Source: Persicaria tinctoria (lineage: Eukaryota; Streptophyta; Magnoliopsida; Caryophyllales; Polygonaceae). Taken from it: a DNA stretch of 64,000 nt. The notes under the pieces were generated by a model. That model saw nothing but the letters and a program-made list of their open reading frames with translations. It did not search any database and was not told the origin of the DNA. The position numbers and the translations under genes were made by a program. Below are positions 55,441 to 64,000 of this stretch, one piece after another; the first letter of the stretch is position 1, and every line of letters begins with the position of its first letter. The stretch spans positions 40,663,001-40,727,000 of the forward strand of contig JBANSL010000001.1 in the NCBI GenBank assembly GCA_037127255.1. Reading direction: 5' to 3'.

Positions 55441-56071
55441 ATGGCATTTTCAACTTTTACTGAAGTAGATTATGACTACAGTGTTGGTGCGTAAGAAGTG
55501 GAAATATCAACAACTGAGTCATATTGGTATGGACCGAGTCAACTCGTCGTTTCCATCCATTCTGACAGCGTTCCTTTAACATTTTATCATGGTTATACTT
55601 GGAATGGTATGCCAATGAGTTTAGCCCGCTACAATGAAGTGTTACATGATGCAGGAGTCACTGGTGTGGTTAGAAGTCAGGTAGCCAATCGACTTTTAAT
55701 GGAATATACTAGAAGTTGGTTTCCGACCGACGCTGATTTTGTTGAGTATGGTCTATGCCCGAACATCACTGTCAATGTACATTTCTTTGCTGACTCTTCG
55801 TCTGATTCAAGCTCTGAATCCGACTTAAACCCTGACATTCATATGGAGGTTGACCAACTAGATCATCCAACTCGATCCGGAGCATATTGACGGATTAAGG
55901 GAGATATATCACCTTGATCTTGATGAAGACGAATGTACAATATGTATGCAGCCGATGTTGGCATCAATTCCCGTTCTTGAAATGCCATGCGAACATTTCT
56001 TCCATCCAAGTTGTTTGCGATCTTGGCTTAGAGTTCAAGGCAATTGTCCTCTTTGTCAATCAGAAATCTAG
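55441..56071 (+). pseudogene. RING-H2-like gene, copy 2
   Basis: ATG 55441 opens a frame with a TAA at 55492-55494; the sequence is open again over 55498-55890 and, after a +1 shift, over 55889-56071. The RING-H2 signature is complete: CTICMQ, MPCEHFFHPSCLRSW and CPLCQSE, giving eight zinc ligands. The body aligns with copy 1 throughout (YTRSWF, EYGLCP). The two ATGs are 2595 bases apart, which defines the duplication unit. Confidence 0.75.
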
Positions 56072-56269
56072 CTGTAGGTATATCGCAAAATCTAAGTATT
56101 TATCATTTAGTACCTTTTTGTATCTGATTTCTATTGTATGATATCAATGTAGTTTGTAACTTTTTGTGGTACTGAATGTAAGCTAATGTATATTTATGAA
56201 TGAAGTTTGTTCTTGATCATATTTGTTTATGATTTCAATTCAATCATAGTAATCTTTGATGTTTAAGTA

Positions 56270-56760
56270 GGACATTTTTTGTGACATTAGGTGGTTAAGG
56301 CCCAAAGTATTGTTGACAATGTTGGTTAGAGTAGTTTGAAGTAGCGGTGACAGTAGCCTTGTATTTTTTGATTCTGAAGTTTATGTGGTGGTGACACTAG
56401 ATGGTTATAAGGCCCAAGGTATGTTTAACGATCTTATTAGTTACATGTAATGGCTACAATACCCCTCGTGTTTTTTGTTATTGAAGTGTATGGGTTGACA
56501 TTTTCTGTTATTAAGGCTTATGTGTTGACACTAGGTGGGTAAGTCCCAAAGTAGTGCTGACACTGATATTAGGTACAATTACTTGTGACACTAGCCTTGT
56601 ATTTTTATTTATTTTGTAGTGTATGTTGTTGCACGAGGTGGCTAGGGCTCAAAGTCTTTTGTTACATTGTTGGTTAGAGTAGTTGGAAGTATTGGTGACA
56701 GTATCCTTATATTTTGTCTGATGTTGAAGTGTATGTGGTGACATTTTCTGTTATTGAATG
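56270..56760. repeat. GTGACAC repeat block, unit 3 (partial)
   Basis: Further variants of the monomer seen at 51300 and 53880. The following GCTCAACAT block is absent; a GAGCTCG-rich sequence and an LTR element follow instead. Confidence 0.7.
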
Positions 56761-56821
56761 TTGAACTTTCTGCTGTAGTGTTGCTTGAATTTAATCTTGC
56801 TGTTGGAACTTTAATTTCTGT

Positions 56822-56938
56822 TGTGTTGCGGTTTCGAGTCATAACGAGCTCGTCGAGCCCGAGTTCGAGCTCGTAACGAGCCCAATCCAGCTCGAGCTCG
56901 AGTTTCGGGCTCGAGAACAAACGAGCTCAACGAGCTGT
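56822..56938. repeat. GAGCTCG-rich low-complexity segment
   Basis: Iterations of GAGCTCG and CTCGAG on both sides of a centre. It resembles the CGGGTT-rich interior of the hAT MITE in style, but no terminal repeats can be defined because an LTR starts at 56939. Confidence 0.6.
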
Positions 56939-58883
56939 TGATAGGAGGAAAATCGAGATTGCAAATAAAAATATGAATAAAGCAAAGCAAACCAGATTCC
57001 GTCCCTTGCAAATAATTACAAGACTTCCTCCGGATGCAGTAGTGGGAAGTCAGGATCGATCCACGAGGAAGCGTGTCAGCGAATTCTAGGCAGCGGTGGA
57101 ATCTCACGGCAGAAGTCGACCACAGTGCTCGATCTCGACTAGGGTTAGTCGGCAGGCGATCGGGCAAGTCGAACAGAGCAGCAACTGGCGGCGGTTTTTG
57201 TCGATATCGAGCAGGCTCTACTCGATATCGAGTAAACTTGTCGATGTTGATGAAGGCTTTGTCGAGTTCCTACACACAAAAGCTACGGTGATCTGGGATC
57301 AGTACTCGATATCGACCAGAATTTGTCGATATCGAGGGAACAGAAACTACAAAAACGCAATAAAGAAAGAACACAGCTTGTGGGATTCTCGAAATAAATT
57401 ATTTATGAAAGACTTCCAAGATCGGGGTTTGCAACAACGATAACCAAGCATGCAAAAGGCAAGAATAAAACAGATAATTATGTAAATCGCATCGAAGGAC
57501 CAAGCTTTCGCCTTTTCCAACAATTAGACAACTCTTTCAAGAAACCCTAATTGTATCTACCGATTTTATGTTTACAATCCAAGTTGTTAGCATGGACCTC
57601 CATTAGATGGGTAATAAACATATAACAAGTAGTAGATGCTCAAAACATGATAAAAGTCGAATCTTTACCGCAAACACACAGGGCTAACGTCGGGCTCATC
57701 CAAACCCTAGAAGTGGGTGGACTACTCGCGCTTCATCGCAATCTCAGACATCATTGATGAAAAATAAACTACTTGCATTAAACCAAACTGAAGAAAGTAC
57801 AAACCGAACAAAGCCAGATCACTTTCGCTTCTTTGCTCCACTCGGCCCCTCTTTCTCTCTCTACTAATACTTCTCCTACTGAAATTGAATGCATAGAAAT
57901 CAGCCTTATGGGCTTTATTTATAGGCTTCTAATCTTTGCTATTCAAGGATAGAAATCTCTATCTATATCTAAGGATATAACCTTAATAAAAGGAACATTT
58001 ATCTTTAAAAAGGAAATATATCTAAAAGACTAAAATATCTTGATGTGGATAAATCTTCTTCTCCATGGATAGATGTTGATAGATCTTGGATACAATCGGA
58101 CATCTTCGGCCCCAAGCAAGCCCAAACCGCGTCGGACAGCTCACCGTGTAACGCGGCTCCAGATAGATCTCCTCGATATCGAGTAAAGTCCTCGATATTG
58201 AGTACGTGTGGGTCGTCGACTTGGCTTCACTAGCTTGCTTGAGTAATTGGTCCTCGATCTGCTCGGACACTAGCTCTCAGGTCTTGTCGATATCGAGTAG
58301 ATTACTCGATATCGAGTAAGTGTCATCGATCATGGCTGGCCTGGTGTTGTCGAGCAACCTCTCTTCGACGTTGCCCGGACATGTGATGTGGGTTTACTCG
58401 ACATCAAGGAGTTTCTTCGATATCGAGGAGTGGTGTTGCTCAACATCGGGTTGTCTGGTCAGGTCGAGCAGCTCTCCTTGGCTACTCGATCAGGCTCTCC
58501 TCCTCGAATCTGGGCTGGTCTACAATTCTTGTCGATATCGAGTAGATTACTCGATATCGAGTAACTCTCTGGAGTCGTGGAGTTTTGCCTTCAGTTCCTC
58601 GATCTGGCCTGTCCTCGATCTTGCTGTGTTTGGACTTCGTTAGTCGATATCGACAAAGAGTAGTCGTCATCGAGTAACAATCAGCTTTCGTCTTTGCTTC
58701 TTAGTTTTGTCCCGAAATGGTTCCATATTCTGCAATATTAAACCAAAACTTATGTAGATCTCCATTTCTTGCAAATAAGCACATATTTCATAAATTCGGC
58801 ATATTCTCAACCCGAAATATGCAACGTGTATAGAATATGGAGCTAAACTGTGTATTTCAACATGGCTATGTTAGTGGACATCA
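56939..58883 (-). repeat. 3' LTR of element I, 1945 bp
   Basis: Starts TGATAGGAGGAAAATCG and ends GTGGACATCA, followed by the purine tract complement CACCCCATACTTAAG. TATTTATA at 57916-57923 is the minus-strand TATA box. TCGATATCGA motifs cluster at 57195-57340 and 58170-58680. Confidence 0.85.
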
Positions 58884-60581
58884 AATCACCCCATACTTAA
58901 GTTTGCTTGTCCCCAAGCAATAACTTGGATGGTCATTCAGGGGAAGAATTTAAACTCTCAACATCATAGATTCATTCTTATATAACCCTGCAATCAATTA
59001 CCATCATCGAAAAGGTACTTGTGCCACAAATCCATGCATGTGCAATTAAAAAGCAACATCTACTCACAAAAGGAGGGTTATGCAAAAAACAAATTTATGT
59101 GACAAAGCATTAATAATAATCAAGAGGACTTTAATTTAAGCTCAAATAAGGAGTAGATTGGTAAAAGTCTAAATGTGGGCAATTTTTGGCAATGTGGTGC
59201 TAATGATCCTGGGAAATGAGGTACTTTCCAAACTTTCATACCACATCCCTTTTTCCATCACATTCATCACCTTTCAAAATGCTTTTTTTTCAATAATAAT
59301 GCTTTTACCTCTCTAACCTCAGCAATGCCTTCTCGCGAGTCGCAAACATGGGTGTCATGAATGGCCCCAGATACTTAGTGCTTTGGACTCCTCACAATGT
59401 GTCCCATCTCACTGAACTATTATCTCAGTAAGCAGGGTCGATCTACCTTTATCTCCTGAGGTGATCGGATTTTCTTTCACTCATTAAATTTTCCATATAT
59501 TTCAAACAATTCCGCCAAACTCCAATAATGATAACAACACAACACAACAACCATACAACATCTCCATAATGTAACATCATTCTCAACATAATCCCCGGAT
59601 AGGAAATAAGGTAAAGAATGGGCAATTTTTAGAATATGTGGAGCAATATTTGAAATAAGGCATAATATGGCTTTTTGTGATGCATAAGCATAGGTAAGGC
59701 TAGGATTTAACAATACATGAGCATTATATGGAAATATAAATTCCTCCATCCTCTTATCATGCAACATGTCAAAAGCAATTTCAAATTTTACCTCCTTTTA
59801 TGGTTTTCAAGAAAATAAGCACTTCATTGTGACTTTCCTTTACTAGGCAATTTCATGCTATATCTCTAATGATTCCAATTTTGCATCGTCGAGGTCAATA
59901 TAGCTTCCATGACACTATTTTGTTCAACAATTTACGAGCAATGGGAGATGTCTTATAGAGTTTTGAGTTTTAGCCTTATGCACAAAAATTTAAAATTTTC
60001 TCAAAATTTCACCATGTAAAACCAAAAACAAGAATAAAACATATAATAATGATAATGAGCTCTTCCCCATCCCATACTTAAAATATACAGTGTCCCCACT
60101 GTATAAAATCAAATAAAAACAAGAGTAAAGGAAAGAACTTACCGAATAACGCGTCGAGGAGGGCAATTCAGGGCATGTCGAGTAAACTGGTCTTGTCGAT
60201 ATCGAATACTGTACTCGATATCGAGTAGGCTGTCTGCGTCGAGTGGAATATGAAGTCGAGGAGATTCTTAACTTAGTCGATATTGAGTTGGCCTACTCGA
60301 TATCGATGAACTTCTGGGTTGCTCCTCTTTGGTCGTTCTCGACTGGCCTAGCCGATTTCGACTATTCTTCAGGGACTTCTTATTCCACCTTTCACGATCC
60401 TTTTATGCTTGCCGAGCTAAAAGTGTTAGATTACACACAAAGACTTTCCACATGAAGTATTCTAAACTAAAAAAACCAAAAACAAAAACCAAAATTAAAA
60501 GTTCCAAAGTCCCAAAATTCAAAAAGTTTTATATACATGCTCTAGATTTTAGAGTCGCTAGGCCGACTTCTTCTTTTGTGC
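58884..60581 (-). other. Conserved 3' non-coding region of element I
   Basis: Matches the 3' regions of G1 and G2 with substitutions and indels, including the GCGACTCGCGAGAAGG block (about 59330-59345). The purine run at its inner end (about 60084-60058, minus strand) is kept. Extra TCGA motifs lie at about 60150-60320. No ORF is supported. Confidence 0.7.
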
Positions 60582-61311
60582 TCAAGGACCATTAATGTGG
60601 GGCCCGCTTGTGTTTGGCCCTTCTCCTGGATCATCTAGGTCCTGATTGTAGTATGCAATCTCAGCTGACAGGTGGTTGCTTGCATAATCTTCCTTTTCTT
60701 TCTTCTTTCTCTTTCCAGCTCTCAGTTTCCGCAGATTCTCTTGCCACGGGGCCTTACCTCCCCTTAATTTATTTATAAATTTCTTAATGGACTGAGGAGG
60801 AGTAGAATTCATACCTGAACTTACCTTTTCGGGCCCAAAACAGAAATCTTCGGGCTTGGGGTTAGTCGAAGTCGAGCAGGATTGGTCGATATCGAGTATA
60901 GGGACCCCATACTTAGGCTCTTGGCAACCCTGGTGCTCAGCAGAGGAAGTCGATGTCGAGGAAGCTTGGTCGACATCGAGTAATGCCTTTGTCGATATCG
61001 AGTTGACTTCTGGTGCCTTCCTCTGTTGTTTGCTTGATCCCGTGGTCGCTGATGCTTTTCACCTCCAGCCAGGAAATTTCCTCCTTCGCAGGGCCAAAAG
61101 AGAAATCTAAGACCTCGTCGCCTATGGCGAAGGTGAGCAATCGTTGTTTGACACTAATCTTGGCATCTGCAGTAGCTAAGAATGGTCTACCAAGAATAAT
61201 AGGGCTAGTAGGATCTTCAGCACAGTCTATAATAAGGAAATCAGCTGGAATAAAGAATTTACCAACCTGGACAGGGACATTCTCAACCATACCTGTAGGG
61301 ATGACTACTGT
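60582..61311 (-). pseudogene. pro: Element I retropepsin C-terminal part, TCGA linker, different tail
   Basis: From 61311 leftward the frame encodes the protease C-terminal half (VVIPTGMVENVPVQVGKFF, IILGRPFLATADAK), preceded by the insertion junction. A TCGA-encoded linker follows (LDIDKG, then LDVDQ-type strings in another frame), with a frame change near 60940. The final segment to 60582 is Lys-rich (INKLRGGKAPWQENLRKL) and does not resemble the integrase tail of G1 and G2. The active-site half of the protease lies beyond the element at 61312. No RT motif is present. Confidence 0.75.
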
Positions 61312-61312
61312 T

Positions 61313-61567
61313 GATGCCGTACAATTATCGATGACTCCTGGTGATATTGAGGACAACATGAAGGTTCCATTTGATGGCCCTGTCACTCGTGCAAGGGCCA
61401 AGAAGATTCAAAATGCAACTAAGGCCTTTCTTGTCCGTCAACATGGAACTTTAGAGCAAGGGTTCAGGCCACCCTGGATCACTTGGCTCAAGGTTACACC
61501 GCCATCACAAGAAGTGAGCCTACGTCCACACACGGAGCTAATGAAGACTCGTCTGCACCCGCCATGA
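61313..61567 (+). pseudogene. pol C-terminal tail encoded inside the LTR
   Basis: The frame encodes GPVTRARAKKIQNA, matching the basic tail found at the end of many plant gypsy polyproteins, and ends TGA at 61565-61567. In the 5' LTR it has no upstream pol and is not translated as such; the copy in the 3' LTR would complete pol. Confidence 0.65.
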
Positions 61568-61886
61568 GTCACCTGAACTCGGCACCACCTAGGGGTCACT
61601 CGGCCGAGTGGGCCAAAGGTCTTGTCGAGAGAGTGGGCCGAGTCACACTTATGCTTGGGCCGGATTTAATTAATTACCTATGTTATTATTTCATGCAATT
61701 AGTTAAATAAGGTGGAAATTAATTATATCTCTTCTAGATATAATACTTAGCCACCAAGTTATTAATTATCTATCTTCTTAGGATTTATTTATCTTAAAGT
61801 TATTTCATTTATCTTTAGATAGAATTAATCTATCCAAACCCCTTTCCTTTGCAAGGAAGGATTGGTTAGATCTCTCATAGTTTTCC

Positions 61887-61894
61887 TATAAATT
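61887..61894 (+). promoter_or_regulatory. TATA box of gypsy LTR
   Basis: TATAAATT in a pyrimidine-rich setting about 575 bases into the LTR. Confidence 0.5.
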
Positions 61895-62575
61895 CATGTT
61901 ATGAACTTTGATTTAATTAGATTGAAATAGAATTGAAGAAACCCTTTATGGATTAAGGGTTCTTCGATTCTCAATCCCAAAGCTATTGTGTTCTATGTTA
62001 TTTTCGGCCATCACAAAACACACCATCACCTTGATGCAATCGGAAACCCTGAGCCAAACACAACCCAACCAGAACAGATTTTGTCGCAACAAGGAAAGGT
62101 GCGCTTGGCGACATCTGCGGCCAGATCCGCTCCCAGCGAGCGCGGAAGGCATCCCCAGCGCGCACGTAGACGCCCAGGCGTCCTCGGCACTTCCCGCGCG
62201 CACCTGCTTGCCCTCGCTCGCCCTCGCAGCCGCGCATCCCCGTTCGCCAGCACTTTCGCTCCCGGCGAGAGTTGTCCCGCGCTCCCACAACCACACACCC
62301 TAAGGCCGAACGCCTGTGTGTCAGGAACCCGCGCGCGCTCCAGCCCTCGATTCTCTCTCTCGCTATCCCTTGTCTTTCTGTCGCTATTTCTTTGTTCTCA
62401 AGTTGCTGAAATTTCCAAGTATAAATTATATCGCTAACTCATAATTCTAATTACTCGTTTTAATTGTTCCAAATGAGGAGATATCAAAGAGCATTGCATG
62501 ATCGAAGAAAATATACGGCGTGGTTCTTGATCTGAAGCCCACAGGCGAATGATCGGGTATCTCAAACGTATCAAG

Positions 62576-62591
62576 TGGTATCGGATTTCAG
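62576..62591 (+). other. Primer binding site, tRNA-Met-like
   Basis: TGGTATCGGATTTCAG begins two bases after the LTR. The first seven bases match the tRNA-Met-type site; the remainder is divergent. Confidence 0.6.
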
Positions 62592-63620
62592 GTTAATGCA
62601 AGTTCTTTACTCTCTTGATTTCTATTTGAGTGATTTATTTTTCGTGCCTTATTTTTCACCATAGCCGCTGCATAAAAGTTGAATCTTTATTATTCACCCA
62701 TCAAAATTGGCACTTTATTTTTGTTATTCTTTGTTTGGATCTTTAATTTCGAAGATATTGAGTTCTTGACTGCAAGTTGTGATCTTTTATTCCTAGTTGC
62801 TACATATCATGCCTATGACTGTGATTCTTGGATTAAAAGTATTATATGCACTTGCACCACTAAAGAAACCAAATTTCTCCAGTTTCTAGCCTATTTTTCC
62901 TATTTTCTTTATTTTCGCTTACTTTTAGATCATCGTAGCTTATTATTTTTTTTATTTTTTTTTCGTGCTCTTAATTTTCAGTTGCTGCCCTTCTTTACAG
63001 CAGCTAGTCCTTAGTTAAAAAAAAAAACAGAAAATCCGAGCATAAATTCAAAAAAAAAAAAAAAAAAAAAAAGAGCATTCCTTCATTACATTGTTGAGTT
63101 AGTAACTCTTCCTTGTTAGTTCTTTGATTGCTACATGTTAGATGATCTAATCGGTTTTAAGCATTACAAAAGAACCCCACTTGTGTGATTTTGTGTTGTG
63201 CCGACACTGGAGCCTTGGTCACACCCCTCTTTCTCTGAACCGTGTTGCAACCGTCAGATAATAGTTGACGAAGTGTGTGCACTTGATTGCCCTTGTGATT
63301 GCTATTGTTGATTATTACACATTCTTATTATTCAAGCATCACATTGTAGTTCTTTTTCTATACACATTCAGCCGCTTGTTTATACTTGCTATCCTTGATA
63401 TCCGACTTTGTGGCTGATTTAATTTGCAATTTGGATTATTACTTGCTGTCTTCAATATTGCAAAATTCTGTGTCAAGGGGAATTGCTTGAATATTGTGCC
63501 TTGTTTTCTCGCTCTTTGATTTCTCAAAGTTGAATCACTCTTAGGAATCACTAGAGCTTGCATTACTTGGTTTCTAGTCTTTGCTTCGTTTACTTGTTGC
63601 TCTTTTGATATTGTAGGAAC
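62592..63620 (+). other. Long untranslated leader of the gypsy element
   Basis: Contains A-rich runs at 63018-63027 and 63050-63072. ATTGTAG directly before GAACATG at 63621 resembles a splice acceptor, so the gag message may be spliced. No ORF is supported. Confidence 0.5.
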
Positions 63621-64000
63621 ATGTCGAACGATAGCGACCCCAACCCTTCCCCTACCCCATCTGCTGGCATTTCTGCTGATAATATGCGGTTCATTATTGA
63701 CTCTACTGTACAAGAATCTACTTTGGTTTTCCGTAAGGACATGGCAGAGGCTGAAAATCGTCGGGCTATTGAACGCCAGGAGGACCGCGTATTCTGGTCT
63801 AACCTGATCAAATAGGCAGTTACGCGACAATTGGAGGAGGCAAAGCAGACGGAGGCTTCTGGATCTACACCTCCCTCTGGAGGTAGGCCGCCCCCACCAC
63901 CTACGGCTCCTACACCTCCTTCGGGTAATGTCCCACCTACAGGTAACCCTTCTAGTTCAGTTAACCCTCCCCCTTCTGGTCAATTACATTACCAACTTAA
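63621..64000 (+). pseudogene. gag: gag N-terminus, interrupted, runs off the window
   Basis: ATG 63621 opens MSNDSDPNPSPTPSAG followed by a charged helix (FRKDMAEAENRRAIERQED). TAG at 63813-63815 is a point nonsense change, since the frame is open beyond it. The next part is Pro/Gly-rich (SGGRPPPPPTAP) and continues past the window. The capsid domain itself is not reached, so the gag assignment comes from position. Confidence 0.6.

Larger units (their letters stand above)
56939..61311 (-). mobile_element. Athila-like element I (minus), 5' part missing
   Basis: The 3' LTR (56939-58883), 3' region and end of the gag-pro frame are present on the minus strand. The remainder (gag, primer site, 5' LTR) is displaced beyond the window by the element starting at 61312. 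Its LTR ends (TGAT...ATCA) and motif variants (TCGATATCGA) mark it as a different subfamily from G2. Confidence 0.85.
61312..62573 (+). repeat. 5' LTR of the gypsy element, 1262 bp
   Basis: Left edge set by the break in the element I protease frame, right edge by the primer site. It contains a TATA box (TATAAATT, 61887-61894) and a GC-rich block at about 62100-62340 just downstream. The second LTR is outside the window, so the ends rest on the terminal repeat only. Confidence 0.7.
61312..64000 (+). mobile_element. Gypsy-type LTR retrotransposon, 5' end, truncated by window
   Basis: It interrupts the protease of element I. An LTR (61312-62573, TGAT...ATCA) is followed by a tRNA-Met-like primer site and a leader of about 1 kb with A-rich runs, then a gag frame from 63621. 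The LTR contains coding sequence for a gypsy pol C-terminus, as occurs in elements whose pol ORF runs into the 3' LTR. The lineage cannot be settled without pol. Confidence 0.75.

Noticed and set aside
61946..62437. ORFs in the GC-rich part of the gypsy LTR
   Set aside because: Overlapping frames on both strands in a GC-rich LTR block; no domain.

Overview
This is plant nuclear DNA, almost certainly from a flowering plant and more likely a eudicot. It is AT-rich and consists almost entirely of nested transposable elements and decayed transposon-associated genes. I see no intact conventional host gene. The plant assignment rests on SIRE-type copia and Athila-like gypsy elements, tRNA-Asp and tRNA-Met primer sites, an L1-type LINE with a C-terminal RNase H, DUF1985/Ulp1-like and plant-mobile-domain coding remnants, a hAT MITE and a tRNA-derived SINE. 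The species cannot be read from the window.

Layout: (1) 1-8694 is a SIRE-like copia element lacking only most of its 5' LTR; gag-pol is broken but a 576-aa accessory ORF is open. (2) 8695-14125 is a plus-strand LINE with an unusually long, uninterrupted, unrecognised frame upstream of a broken ORF2. (3) 14126-22965 is a minus-strand Athila-like element with gag, protease and envelope-position ORF but no RT or integrase. It is interrupted by a solo LTR (19621-21603). (4) 22966-24776 is a plant-mobile-domain coding remnant next to a CACTA-like terminus. (5) 25319-25762 is a hAT MITE with perfect 8-bp target duplications, and 28344-28521 a SINE with a perfect 16-bp duplication. (6) 29006-32724 and 49918-51232 are two halves of one DUF1985/Ulp1-protease-like pseudogene, split by a 17.2-kb nested insertion. 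(7) That insertion is a minus-strand Athila-like element (32725-38263 plus 47161-49917), itself split by a plus-strand relative (38264-47160) with a perfect CCTTC duplication. (8) 51300-56760 is a 2.6-kb tandem array carrying two RING-H2-like pseudogenes. (9) 56939-61311 is a third member of the same Athila-like family, cut by a gypsy element (61312 to the window end).

The most interesting system is the Athila-like family in regions 7 and 9, with a solo LTR in region 3. Its best copy encodes one open frame of 1115 codons: Gag, retropepsin, a low-complexity linker and an integrase C-terminal-like tail. It has no reverse transcriptase, RNase H or integrase core, and the siblings lack them too. 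The family therefore seems to have spread as a non-autonomous, Gag-Pro-encoding element that depends on a partner polymerase. Its LTRs and the two inter-domain linkers of its ORF carry dozens of copies of a TCGA-based palindromic motif, often arranged as hairpins. The other Athila-like element (region 3) carries an unrelated GC-rich paired motif at equivalent places: LTR, gag-pro linker and post-pol region. Repeated capture of signature motifs at tolerated positions may be a shared property of these elements.
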